From NCBI GenBank assembly GCA_964598845.1, contig CAZRDM010000009.1, forward strand, positions 1 to 64,000: a stretch of DNA of 64,000 nt, written 5' to 3'. The DNA is from FEN-987 sp964598845 (lineage in GTDB: Archaea; Thermoproteota; Bathyarchaeia; 40CM-2-53-6). The translations under genes and the position numbers were made by a program. Position 1 is the stretch's first letter. Each line of letters starts with the position of its first letter. The notes below the pieces were generated by a model. The model worked only from the letters and a program-made list of their open reading frames with translations. It searched no databases and was not told where the DNA came from. Positions 7,765 through 16,197 of the stretch are shown piece after piece.

Positions 7765-8067
7765 TTAATTGGCTAGATGCTCCATGAGCCGTCGAAGAGC
7801 CATCCGGATGATGTCGTTTGAGGCCATCCCAGAACTTCTTGCTGCTTCGAGCAATCTCTGGAGGACGGGTGGGTCGAGGAGAAACTTTGCGGTGCGTTTC
7901 CTGCATGGACCAAATTCTGCCAAGACTTGGGATCGGAGAAAATGTTCGATAAGAATGTTCAGAAGCCTTGTTCTTGAGGGGCATCCAGAGCTTCGGACTA
8001 GGCTGTCCAACTGAGTTAGCTCATGCTCGTAGAACCTTAATCTGATTCTCGCTTTCCCTGGAACCAT
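7765..8067 (-). CDS. Hypothetical protein, possibly ribbon-helix-helix-like
   Basis: From the ATG at 8065-8067 this gives 100 residues; a GTG 12 bases upstream is an alternative start. The N-terminal part has a strand followed by two helices (KARIRLRFYEHELTQLDSLV), and the C-terminal half repeats the pattern (KRTAKFLLDPPVLQRLLEAA). That arrangement recalls DNA-binding ribbon-helix-helix proteins, but no family was recognised. The upstream region is lost in the assembly gap, so a longer protein cannot be excluded. Confidence 0.5.
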   Translation of the reverse strand: MVPGKARIRLRFYEHELTQLDSLVRSSGCPSRTRLLNILIEHFLRSQVLAEFGPCRKRTAKFLLDPPVLQRLLEAARSSGMASNDIIRMALRRLMEHLAN

Positions 8068-8089
8068 ACGCTTGGCCACAACGAAAAAT

Positions 8090-8189
8090 NNNNNNNNNNN
8101 NNNNNNNNNNNNNNNNNNNNNNNNNNNNNNNNNNNNNNNNNNNNNNNNNNNNNNNNNNNNNNNNNNNNNNNNNNNNNNNNNNNNNNNNN
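8090..8189. other. Assembly gap of exactly 100 N
   Basis: A run of 100 undetermined bases, the usual scaffold placeholder. The flanks do not repeat each other; the right flank is a C-rich low-complexity run. Frames drawn across it are not meaningful. Confidence 0.98.
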
Positions 8190-8316
8190 CCACTCCCCCC
8201 ACCCCACCCTCAACAACACAAAATTAAACCCTCCAGAACCCAACCTCACCGAGAAATCGAAGCCACCTCGCAGCCAAGCGATTTCAGGCAGCAGCTGCTC
8301 GCGGGTTGTCGCACAG

Positions 8317-8322
8317 TTTATA
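8317..8322 (+). promoter_or_regulatory. TATA box for the methyltransferase gene
   Basis: TTTATA about 42 bases before the ATG at 8364, leaving a short leader of roughly 15-20 bases. Inferred from sequence and spacing only. Confidence 0.4.
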
Positions 8323-8363
8323 CTTGCCTCGATAGGATGCGATTGAAAGGTTCGTGAACTTCC

Positions 8364-8954
8364 ATGTCCGGCCAATTGAGAGTGCCTTTCGTCCCAACTC
8401 CGGAGACAGTTGTTCGGCGAATGCTTACGCTTGCGAACGTCAAAGCCGGGGAGACAATATATGATCTGGGGGCTGGTGACGGTAGAATCCTGTCCTCGGC
8501 GGTCCGGGATTTTGGAGCCAAGGCAGTTGGTGTAGAGCTGCATGCCTCACGTTATGCCTCAATAGCTGAACGGATTCGACGTGAGAGACTAGGAGATTAC
8601 GTGCGGCTCATCCGAGCGGATTTCCTGGATGTGAACCTCTCGGGAGCTGACGTTGTCACACTATATCTTCTTCCCTCAGTAAATACGTTGATGAAACGAA
8701 AACTGGAAGCTGAACTCAGACCAGGAGCGAGAGTTGTATCGCATGATTTCCCAATACACGGTTGGGTTGCCTCATATGCTGAGAAGATCAGGGACCCGTA
8801 TGGAACTCACATGATCTATCTGTACGAAGTTCCGGGGAGCTGGCAGCGTCGACTGAGGAGGCTAGCCCAACCGATTCAAGTCTCGCATTTCACGAACCGG
8901 AGAAGTCAGCCTCTCTCCGAAGCTTCTTCAAGGGATACGCTTATGTTGGCTTGA
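8364..8954 (+). CDS. aKMT-like SAM-dependent protein lysine methyltransferase, copy 1
   Basis: A 196-residue class I methyltransferase closely resembling the crenarchaeal broad-specificity lysine methyltransferase aKMT. The family N-terminus VPFVPTPETVVRRMLTLA is followed by motif I IYDLGAGDGRI, an acidic end of strand 2 (VGVELHASRY), and RADFLDVNLSGADVVTLYLL. The tail LRPGARVVSHDFPIHGW is also typical. aKMT enzymes modify many chromosomal and cytoplasmic proteins. The last ~30 residues exceed the family length and overlap the convergent htrA gene by 49 bases. A shorter paralogue lies at 14778. Confidence 0.8.
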   Translation: MSGQLRVPFVPTPETVVRRMLTLANVKAGETIYDLGAGDGRILSSAVRDFGAKAVGVELHASRYASIAERIRRERLGDYVRLIRADFLDVNLSGADVVTLYLLPSVNTLMKRKLEAELRPGARVVSHDFPIHGWVASYAEKIRDPYGTHMIYLYEVPGSWQRRLRRLAQPIQVSHFTNRRSQPLSEASSRDTLMLA

Positions 8955-9853
8955 CGGCTGCCCCGCCCTACGAATAGGTTGAGGTTCTCACCAACTCTCC
9001 TTTCATGTAGTATGTGCTGCAGATCCTCCCAACCTTTGAGGGGCCTGTTATCCGCCTCGAGAATCACGTCACCCGCTTCGAGGCCGCTTCGGTATGCCGG
9101 ACTGCCCCTGCCAACCTTGACAACTACGACTCCTGAACTGTAGGGTATGTCATATGATTCAGCGATATCTCGGGTTAGTGTGAGGCCTGCGATTCCCAGG
9201 TAGGGCCTCACGACGTGGCCATGCTCAATGATCTCCTTGGCGATTCTTCTGGCCGTGTTGATAGGTATGGCGAATCCAATTCCCTGTGCGAAGGGAATGT
9301 TGGCGGTATTCACTCCAATTACTTGTCCAGAGGTGTCAACCAAAGGACCACCGCTATTGCCCGGGTTGATGGCCGCGTCAGTCTGGATTAGGTCCTCGTA
9401 CATGTGATCTTGAACGTGAATATGGCGTCTGAGAGCGCTGATTACACCTACGGTGGCTGTTGGGCCGGGCAGAAAGAAACCGTACGGGTTTCCTATGGCG
9501 ATCGCGATCTGACCTACAACAAGCTTGTCCGAGTCGCCAAGCTTCACTGATGGTAGACCTTCACCATCAACTCGAACAACGGCGACATCAGACATGGCAT
9601 CTGACCCTAGAACTTCACCACGGAACTTCTTACCCTCGGTCGTAGCCACTTCAACTCTCTCGGCTCCTTCCACTATGTGATGGTTGGTCAGGATGCCGCC
9701 ATTTGAATCGAAGATTATTCCGGAGCCCATGCCGCGAACGGGCACGGCATCGAACAAGCTCTCCTGTATTACACGGAGAGTAGCGACCGATACCACAGCG
9801 GGGCTAACCTTTGCTATGGCTGCGGTAACATCCTTCTCATTGAGAGGCATCAT
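8906..9853 (-). CDS. HtrA/DegP-like serine protease with one PDZ domain
   Basis: A 315-residue trypsin-like protease with quality-control type architecture. The catalytic triad is visible: His59 in GGILTNHHIV, Asp89 in MSDVAVVRV and Ser167 in NPGNSGGPLV. A single PDZ domain follows at about residues 215-305 (YLGIAGLTLTRDIA, GSPAYRSGLEAGDVILEAD). There is no signal peptide or membrane anchor in front of the protease domain, so the enzyme is predicted to be cytoplasmic, unlike most bacterial HtrA. An alternative start upstream was not seen. The 3' end overlaps the convergent methyltransferase. Confidence 0.9.
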   Translation of the reverse strand: MMPLNEKDVTAAIAKVSPAVVSVATLRVIQESLFDAVPVRGMGSGIIFDSNGGILTNHHIVEGAERVEVATTEGKKFRGEVLGSDAMSDVAVVRVDGEGLPSVKLGDSDKLVVGQIAIAIGNPYGFFLPGPTATVGVISALRRHIHVQDHMYEDLIQTDAAINPGNSGGPLVDTSGQVIGVNTANIPFAQGIGFAIPINTARRIAKEIIEHGHVVRPYLGIAGLTLTRDIAESYDIPYSSGVVVVKVGRGSPAYRSGLEAGDVILEADNRPLKGWEDLQHILHERRVGENLNLFVGRGSRQANISVSLEEASERG

Positions 9854-10060
9854 GTTGCATAACGCCGGGCAGAGAAATAGTAGAGCCCTATTTATTGACT
9901 CGCTTGTTATGTCCTAAACTACGCTATCCGTGAATACGAGGAATCAGTGCGCCGATTGTCGTACAAAAAATGATAGTGGTAGTAGCTGGTTGCTACATCA
10001 ATGATACTTGTTGGAAACGGTTGAAGCAGGCAGTTCTGGAGAACAGTTCGGGACGCGGGT

Positions 10061-10160
10061 TGGCGCCCTTCGCCAGGAACAAGTTGCTCCTTTGGGCGGG
10101 ATTCGAACCCGCGTCGACGGCGTGACAGGCCGTCATCCTAGACCACTGAACGACCAGGGC
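10061..10160 (-). tRNA. tRNA-Asp(GUC) with a 24-nt intron in the acceptor stem, CCA encoded
   Basis: The cloverleaf reads normally from GCCCTGG through anticodon loop CTGTCAC (stem ACGGC/GCCGT) to the T-arm GCGGG/TTCGAAT/CCCGC. Directly after this, the 3' acceptor strand begins CCA but does not continue. The missing GGGC, G73 and CCA appear 24 bases later. Removing 10069-10092 restores a perfect acceptor stem GCCCTGG/CCAGGGC and a 76-nt tRNA. The removed piece can form its own hairpin (AGGA...TCCT). The exact splice points may shift by one or two bases. Confidence 0.85.
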
Positions 10161-10256
10161 TCAGCTATCCCCAGATTCTCGGGACAGTTTAAAATGTTCG
10201 GGTAGTCCGCTATCTCCTCAACCGAGACAAGAATCGCGCAAGGCGCAGAGGCAAAG

Positions 10257-12182
10257 ATGCCATTGTTAAGACTGTTATTTCCTAGCCTCTTCCTTGTCCT
10301 TATTGCAACTTCTGCGCTGTGTCCAGTGCCCTCGGCGATCGGAACCTTTCCGCTACCAACAATTCCAAGCAGTACGATTGATCTTGGTGCAAATCCCGAC
10401 CAGGTTGCCGAGCCCCTATCTGGTCCACAGCGAACCCTAGTCATTCTCGTTGAATTCTCCGACGTGAAACACAAGCAGGATAGGAAGGCGATCGATGGAA
10501 TGATCTTTGGTCAGATGGCAGATTATTTCGCAGAAGTCTCATACGGACGAATCCACGTGGTTGGAGAGTCAATAGGATGGTACACGCTACCGAACCAAAT
10601 GCGCTATTACGGTGCCGACATCGATCCCTCCCGGCCAGGGAGCGATGCCCATACGGTGCAGCTCATTGGGGACGCGATTGACGCAGCTCAAGGTGCTGTC
10701 AACTTCGACGCGTACCCTCGGATACTGATCATTCATGCCGGTGTGGGGCAGGAAGATGCGCCTGACGAAACCGATCTAATTTGGTCTGAAGCGTTAGGAT
10801 ACGGATTTTCCCTCGCGGCAAGCGACGGAACCGTCATCCATTCAGTTGCTTTGGCGCCTGAGATGGAAGAAAGCGATCATTCACCACTGGGAGTATACGC
10901 TCATGAATACGGTCATCTGCTTTCATTACCTGACCTATACGAGGCTAACTCAGACTCTACGAAGCCTGATCGATTCATGGGCAGGTGGTCACTCATGGGC
11001 ACTGGGCTATGGCTAGGGAACCCAAGGGGATCGTCTCCCGCGGAGCTTGAGGCCTGGAGTAGAATCAAACTAGGATGGCTGATCGCAGATAGCGTAGAAC
11101 TACCGCCAACCAACTTCTCACTACGACTGGTAGCGCTCCGACCGCTAGAGACAGCATCCGGCATTCGAGCGATTATGATTCCCATCGCAAGCAGCGGATA
11201 CTACTTGATCGAGTTTCGGTCCAAGATAGGTTTTGATTCTTACCTGCCCCAGACCGGGGTTCTAATCACAAGAATCGACGAAACGAGGCGGAGTGGAGAA
11301 GGTGTCGTCCGAGTGATAGACGCTGACCCGTCAACCGAAACACTGAACGACGCAGCCTACGACATTGGAGGAGTGTTCATAGATCCAAACCATCATGTGT
11401 TCATCGACATTCTGTCAGGTGATGGCAACACATTCTCTGTGTTAGTTGGTAACCAGGAACTTTCCGGAGCCGTCATCACGACTACGCGTATTGTAGGTCC
11501 TGATGTGGTGAATGCGACCTACTCTCAGCCTATTACTCCTTCAACTCGATTGGTCGACCAGTCTGGCAGAGGCTTGGCTGGACAACCGATACGACTACAA
11601 TACTACCGGGATGGAGAATGGAAGGACTTTGAAGTTGCCTTAACAGATAGCGAAGGCAAGGCAAGCTTCAACAAACCATTGACACTGATTCCTGGGGTAT
11701 ACTACATCCGGTTCTCATTCGCAGGCGGAAGGTCTGGACAAACCCATCTCGTCGGTAACGATCATCTCGTTACACTCAACCTAAGAAAAATCTCTACAAA
11801 TCTTCAGTTGCATCTTCCTCAGACAGTTGAGGCAACAACGAAGAATCAGGTAACTGTCGTCGTCTTAGACGAGTTTGGTAAGCCTGCTCAGAACCTGCAA
11901 GTCCTAGTATGGGTTGATGACCAACTGATTCGAAACGAGACGATCAGTGACGGTATCCTAGGGTTAGACATGAGTTTCGGGTTGCATCAACTAGGAAAAC
12001 ATACCCTGAAGATCCAAGTTGAAGGAAACAACTTCTATGATGCTGCGTCGGAATCTAAAACCGTGATCGTTCTGGCTCCCACCATGACTTACCTTCTTCT
12101 TGGGATAGTCGTCATCACTATCGCATTCATCTCATGGGGATGGGCGATGAGACGCCGTAGGAGCTCAGTTGTATCTAAGTGA
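10257..12182 (+). CDS. Secreted M6-family metalloprotease with C-terminal membrane anchor
   Basis: A 641-residue protein. Residues 1-27 form a signal peptide (LLFPSLFLVLIATSAL). The M6 (immune inhibitor A-like) protease domain follows, with zinc motif HEYGHLLSLPDLYE at about residue 215. Residues ~420-600 look like two immunoglobulin-like beta domains (for example PSTRLVDQSGRGLAGQPI and TTKNQVTVVVLDEFGKP). A single membrane helix (YLLLGIVVITIAFISWGW) and a basic tail end the protein. It is therefore probably an ectoenzyme anchored in the cytoplasmic membrane that degrades extracellular protein. Confidence 0.88.
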   Translation: MPLLRLLFPSLFLVLIATSALCPVPSAIGTFPLPTIPSSTIDLGANPDQVAEPLSGPQRTLVILVEFSDVKHKQDRKAIDGMIFGQMADYFAEVSYGRIHVVGESIGWYTLPNQMRYYGADIDPSRPGSDAHTVQLIGDAIDAAQGAVNFDAYPRILIIHAGVGQEDAPDETDLIWSEALGYGFSLAASDGTVIHSVALAPEMEESDHSPLGVYAHEYGHLLSLPDLYEANSDSTKPDRFMGRWSLMGTGLWLGNPRGSSPAELEAWSRIKLGWLIADSVELPPTNFSLRLVALRPLETASGIRAIMIPIASSGYYLIEFRSKIGFDSYLPQTGVLITRIDETRRSGEGVVRVIDADPSTETLNDAAYDIGGVFIDPNHHVFIDILSGDGNTFSVLVGNQELSGAVITTTRIVGPDVVNATYSQPITPSTRLVDQSGRGLAGQPIRLQYYRDGEWKDFEVALTDSEGKASFNKPLTLIPGVYYIRFSFAGGRSGQTHLVGNDHLVTLNLRKISTNLQLHLPQTVEATTKNQVTVVVLDEFGKPAQNLQVLVWVDDQLIRNETISDGILGLDMSFGLHQLGKHTLKIQVEGNNFYDAASESKTVIVLAPTMTYLLLGIVVITIAFISWGWAMRRRRSSVVSK

Positions 12183-12214
12183 CTGTGCGAGCACTCGGAT
12201 AAGTGGAGAGACTT

Positions 12215-14020
12215 CTATCTTCCGCTTGCTTTCAATTCTATCTGAAAATCACTCTCAAAGTATTCGTCTTTCGCCCTTACGTTCCTTCCTCTCAGCTCGG
12301 ATTCGTAATTCCTAAGATCTGTCCTTCTTATCTTTCCGCTTACTGTCTTTGGTAGTTCTTCGGTGAACTGTATGATCCTCGGTCGCTTGTAGGGCGCGAC
12401 TCGGTCCCTTATGAATCTAAAAATTTCGAACGCTAACTCTCTCGATGCAGTCATGTTAGGTTTCAGATTCACATACGCCTTTGGTACAAAGCCTCTGAGT
12501 GAATCCGGACTGGCGACTACAGCGACCTCAGCGACAGCCTGATGAGCCATCAGCTCACTTTCAAGCTCGAAAGCACTTATTCTGTAATCTGAGCTCTTGA
12601 AGACATCATCTGCTCTCCCAATAAACCAGAAGTATCCGTCAACGTCCCGGGAAGCTACATCACCCGTAAGGTACCACTCTCCGACGAAGACCTCTCGATT
12701 CTTATCCGGCTGGTCAATGTAGCCTGTCATGAGACCGACCGGTCCTTGCGGTTTGACCTGTATAGCAATCATACCCTCCGAGCCGGATGGAACCGGGAGA
12801 TGTTCGTCGCTCAGAATCGATATCCAGGAGCCGGGAGCCTCTACTCCCATTGATCCTAGCTTGGCTTCCGTCCCCGGAAAGATGCCCACTTGGAGCGTCG
12901 TCTCGGACTGACCAAAACCTTCCCTTATCGTGAGGCCAGTAGCGTTCCTTACTCTTTGAATAATCTCGGGATTCAACGGCTCTCCTGCGCTTACTAGTTC
13001 CCGCAGCGAAAAATGATATGTTCTGAGGTCCTCGAGGAGCAAAAGTCTCCATACAGTTGGAGGGGCACACAGGGTGTTTACTTCGTGTTTCTCGATCACT
13101 GAGAGAACCTGTTTGGCGTCGAATTTCCCTGAGTAGTTGTAGACGAAGGTAGTGGCTTCGGCGTTCCAGACTGCGAATATGCTGCTCCAAGCATATTTCG
13201 CCCATCCCGGGGCACTCACATTGTAGTGCAGGTCACCCTTTCTCAGCCCAATCCAATACATAGTGGTTAGGTGCCCCACAGGATAACTTGCGTGTGTATG
13301 CAAGACAAGTTTCGGTTTCGCGGTCGTTCCGGAAGTAAAGTAGATGAGAAGTTCATCGTCCGTTGAGAAAGCTTCTTTTGATTTGAAGACTGGAGATTGC
13401 TTGTCCACTTCACTATACCGTAGCCAACCCTTACGTTCGGCTCCCAAACTGATTCTGAAGACTGAATTTGGCAGTGGAGATGCAGCTTGATCCACTCTGC
13501 TACTGAGCTCGTCGGTCGTGAATACGCATTTGACCTTGCCTCGCTGCATTCTATCCCGAACATCATCAGGCGTCAAAAGAGTGGAGGCCGGAATTATCAC
13601 GCACCCTGCCTTCATAGCACCTAAGAAAACTTCGAAAAGCTCGACGCAATTGGGAAGCATTAGCATGACTCGGTCACGCTTGCCGAGTCCCATGCTTCCA
13701 AAGAAGTTCGCTACCTTATTGGACCCCTCGGTGAGTTGCCGAAAACTCACCCTCTTCTCAACTCCTTGGTCGTCCACATAGACTAACCCAGGGTTGACGC
13801 ATCTCTCAGCCAAAGTATCGAAGTAATCTAGGGCCCAGTTAAACTTCGTAAGCTGGGGCCACCTAAACCCAGCCTTAGCCTCCTGATAGCTCCCTGCATC
13901 TAGGAGAAAGTCACGCGCCGCCAAGAAGCCATCAAGATCCGACAATTCTACCACCTTCGAGTCGGAAAGTGATTCTTCTAAGTCTTGTTTCTGATTTCTG
14001 GCAGTAACAACGAACCGCAA
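12215..14020 (-). CDS. AMP-forming acyl-CoA synthetase (ANL superfamily)
   Basis: A 601-residue adenylate-forming ligase that would activate a carboxylic acid to its CoA thioester. The P-loop YFTSGTTAKPKLVLHTH, the A5 region EGFGQSETT, the hinge region YLTGDVASRDVDGYFWFIGR and the catalytic-lysine tail PKTVSGKIRR are all present. The overall shape resembles the acetyl-CoA synthetase/medium-chain (ACSM) branch. The start is TTG; the first ~30 residues are less conserved and a later start is possible. The substrate cannot be read from sequence. It stands alone, convergent with the M6 protease gene. Confidence 0.85.
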   Translation of the reverse strand: MRFVVTARNQKQDLEESLSDSKVVELSDLDGFLAARDFLLDAGSYQEAKAGFRWPQLTKFNWALDYFDTLAERCVNPGLVYVDDQGVEKRVSFRQLTEGSNKVANFFGSMGLGKRDRVMLMLPNCVELFEVFLGAMKAGCVIIPASTLLTPDDVRDRMQRGKVKCVFTTDELSSRVDQAASPLPNSVFRISLGAERKGWLRYSEVDKQSPVFKSKEAFSTDDELLIYFTSGTTAKPKLVLHTHASYPVGHLTTMYWIGLRKGDLHYNVSAPGWAKYAWSSIFAVWNAEATTFVYNYSGKFDAKQVLSVIEKHEVNTLCAPPTVWRLLLLEDLRTYHFSLRELVSAGEPLNPEIIQRVRNATGLTIREGFGQSETTLQVGIFPGTEAKLGSMGVEAPGSWISILSDEHLPVPSGSEGMIAIQVKPQGPVGLMTGYIDQPDKNREVFVGEWYLTGDVASRDVDGYFWFIGRADDVFKSSDYRISAFELESELMAHQAVAEVAVVASPDSLRGFVPKAYVNLKPNMTASRELAFEIFRFIRDRVAPYKRPRIIQFTEELPKTVSGKIRRTDLRNYESELRGRNVRAKDEYFESDFQIELKASGR

Positions 14021-14114
14021 GCACTCCCAGAGCTAGGATCCGCTCCTCAATTGAAGCCAAGAGAAATTTCCTAAATACTCCAATTCATAGAATCACGACC
14101 GGTCGAAGCTTCAC

Positions 14115-14740
14115 TTGCCAAAGACACTCCCCGTCAGCGAGGGAAGTCCCGTCCCAGACTTCACACTTAGAGACCAAGATGGTAAACCCGTTCGACTTCG
14201 AGACTACCGCGGAAAGAAGGTTGCCCTTTNNNNNNNNNNNNNNNNNNNNNNNNNNNNNNNNNNNNNNNNNNNNNNNNNNNNNNNNNNNNNNNNNNNNNNN
14301 NNNNNNNNNNNNNNNNNNNNNNNNNNNNNCAAGATGGTAAACCCGTTCGACTTCGAGACTACCGCGGAAAGAAGGTTGCCCTTTGCTTTTACGTCCGCGA
14401 CGACACTCCAGGCTGCACAAAGGAAGCATCCAGCTTCCGGGATGGGATCGACCGGTTGGGAGCCCAGAAAGCTGTCGTTCTAGGGTTAAGTCCCGATTCT
14501 GTAGATTCGCACAAACGCTTCGCGACAAAGTACAACCCCCCCTTTCCGCTACTCGTCGATGACAAAGCAGAGACTGCAAAGAAGTTCGGAGTCTGGGGCA
14601 AGAAGAACATGTACGGGAAGACATACTACGCCGTGATAAGGTCGACCTTCGTAATCGATGAAGACGGAAGAATCGCAAAAGCGTATAGGCGCGTGAAGGT
14701 TGACGGCCACTTGGAACAGATCCTGCGCGACCTCAAGTGA
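14115..14740 (+). CDS. BCP-type peroxiredoxin, interrupted by a false assembly gap
   Basis: The gene begins PKTLPVSEGSPVPDFTLRDQ and continues after the gap as FYVRDDTPGCTKEASSFR, through PFPLLVDDKAETAKKFG to STFVIDEDGRIAKAY. Joining the two halves by collapsing the 55-bp duplicate gives one continuous frame of about 155 residues, the normal length. The peroxidatic cysteine is in DDTPGCT. The usual nearby second cysteine (KEAC) is replaced by serine, suggesting a one-cysteine or alternative mechanism. As printed, the frame is broken by the 100 N plus duplicate. It probably reduces hydrogen peroxide and organic peroxides. Confidence 0.85.
14175..14384. repeat. 55-bp duplicate flanking a 100-N gap (assembly artefact)
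   Basis: 14175-14229 and 14330-14384 are identical and flank 100 N at 14230-14329. The two contig ends overlap and should have been merged: collapsing them restores an unbroken peroxiredoxin gene. The true chromosome is therefore about 155 bp shorter here. Confidence 0.93.
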
Positions 14741-14777
14741 CCAATCACTGACTGTTTCGAGGAGCTGCCCAACTCAA

Positions 14778-15251
14778 GTGCCAAACTTAGATGTTGCATA
14801 CATTCCAACACCCAAAACGATAGTTCGTCAAATGCTTCTCTTGGCGCATATTCGCCGCGGCGAAGTTCTTTACGATCTCGGCGCAGGTGATGGACGAATT
14901 ATTATTCAAGCCGCCCGAAAATTCGGTGCTCGAAGTACAGGTATCGAGATAGACCCGGAACGTGTCTCACACATCAAAGAGAAGCTGGAATCTACACGTG
15001 TCCAAGCCGAGGTCATTCAGGCCGATTTCATGGAAATCAACCTCTCCCTAGCTGATGTTATCACAATGTACCTGTCGGAATCGGTAAACGCCAAACTTGC
15101 ATCAAAACTGGAACATGAACTCAAACCCGGAGCTCGAGTCGTATCATTAGACTATTTCCTTCCAGGATGGACACCCGAGAAGGAAGTAACGGTCAATAGC
15201 GGAGGAGTCACACGCAAGATATTCCTCTATAGAGCACCAACTGCAAAGTAG
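14778..15251 (+). CDS. aKMT-like SAM-dependent protein lysine methyltransferase, copy 2
   Basis: From the GTG at 14778 this gives 157 residues, the standard aKMT length. It carries VAYIPTPKTIVRQMLLLA, motif I LYDLGAGDGRIII, IEIDPERV and QADFMEINLSLADVITMYL, then LKPGARVVSLDYFLPGW. In copy 1 the last segment has SHDF where this one has SLDY, a difference near the active site. A GAGGAG motif about 13 bases upstream supports the GTG start. It follows the peroxiredoxin by 37 bases and may be co-transcribed with it. Confidence 0.8.
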   Translation: MPNLDVAYIPTPKTIVRQMLLLAHIRRGEVLYDLGAGDGRIIIQAARKFGARSTGIEIDPERVSHIKEKLESTRVQAEVIQADFMEINLSLADVITMYLSESVNAKLASKLEHELKPGARVVSLDYFLPGWTPEKEVTVNSGGVTRKIFLYRAPTAK

Positions 15252-15302
15252 ACCATACAGACACGTTCGGGCTTGGTGGCATTCGGTCTACAGAGGAATT
15301 GA

Positions 15303-15512
15303 TGGTCCCGCGGGCCGGAGTTTCATAGAGCTTTGAACTCTATTTTGAATTCGCCGAACCTTTGACAGCGGTTCTCCAGCGACACTCCGGTTTCCGTTGT
15401 TAGCCTAGTAGGCTGACGTGGGTGCGCCTTGGGCACACACCTACAGCGTCTCCGTCACCCTCTGGAATTTCGAGCGTGACTCGGAAGCTCTACCAGGCTG
15501 AGCTACCGCGGG
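15303..15512 (-). tRNA. tRNA-Tyr(GUA) with three or four introns, CCA encoded
   Basis: The 210-bp gene has the archaeal tRNA-Tyr hallmark C1-G72 acceptor (CCCGCGG/CCGCGGG) with A73 and CCA. The D-arm GCTCAGCCTGGTAGAGC is intact. Removing 15448-15481 (between positions 30 and 31) and 15392-15440 (37/38) gives anticodon stem TCCGG/CCGGA around loop CTGTAGA. The T-arm is also interrupted: GCTGG and CCGGC are separated by 57 bases where 7 are expected, so about 50 nt in one or two introns must be removed. The spliced product is 77 nt. Splice points within the T-arm are uncertain. Confidence 0.8.
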
Positions 15513-15717
15513 CCCGACGCAAACGCTTCTTCGAGTCGCCTATAAGTTTTGGTTCTGTAGGCAGATCCCGAACATCCCCCAACGTAGCCCATTGTGCCCC
15601 CAATTGACGGGTTCCTCGTCCGAATCATTCTTTAGGACTCATTGAAAGAGCTTAAGCCAACCATGATCCAAGAGCGCTAAACGTCTTTTTCGCGAAACCT
15701 CGAAGTAGCCCTGTTAA

Positions 15718-16158
15718 ATGCGCGAATCTCTTTGTGATTTGCGGGAAGCTGTCATGGTATTCAAATGCTCATTTCGCGCGCGTTGGGTCGACACCGATGT
15801 TGCGAGCGTCATGCATTTCACCAATTCCCTTCGCTACTTCGAAGCTTGTGAGGAGGAGTACTACCGATCGCTAGGACAAGGGTTGAATGCTCTGCCAGAA
15901 AATTACGGTATCATCCTTCCTCGCGTGGAGGTCCACTGTCGGTACGCGGCATCATGCCGATTCGATGACACCATCGAAGTCACTTTGAAGACTCGTGAAG
16001 TAGCGGACAAAACCATCACTTATGATTTTCAGTTGTTTATGAAAGAAGAAGAATGGCTCGCTGCTGAAGGCTACGTGAAATGCATAGCGGTCGAGCTGAA
16101 TTGGAAAGCTGTACCCCTGCCCGTTGAAGTGGCGAAGGCAATTCATGAGGGAGCTTAG
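15718..16158 (+). CDS. Hotdog-fold acyl-CoA thioesterase (4HBT/YbgC-like)
   Basis: Up to 146 residues; the ATG at 15754 (MVFKCSF) is the more likely start and gives 134. The 4HBT signature is clear: RARWVDTDVASVMHFTNSLR followed by YFEACEEEYYRSLG, with the catalytic Asp in the W-x-D-T-D segment. These enzymes hydrolyse acyl-CoA thioesters. It may serve together with the acyl-CoA synthetases in the region, but there is no operon link. The MFS gene starts 39 bases downstream on the same strand. Confidence 0.82.
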   Translation: MRESLCDLREAVMVFKCSFRARWVDTDVASVMHFTNSLRYFEACEEEYYRSLGQGLNALPENYGIILPRVEVHCRYAASCRFDDTIEVTLKTREVADKTITYDFQLFMKEEEWLAAEGYVKCIAVELNWKAVPLPVEVAKAIHEGA

Positions 16159-16197
16159 CAGGACTTGTTCACTAGTTGAGCAACGGCAGGGTACAGA

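Noticed and set aside
8037..8543. Long minus-strand frame crossing the N gap
   Set aside because: It runs through 100 N and is antisense to the clearly coding aKMT gene.
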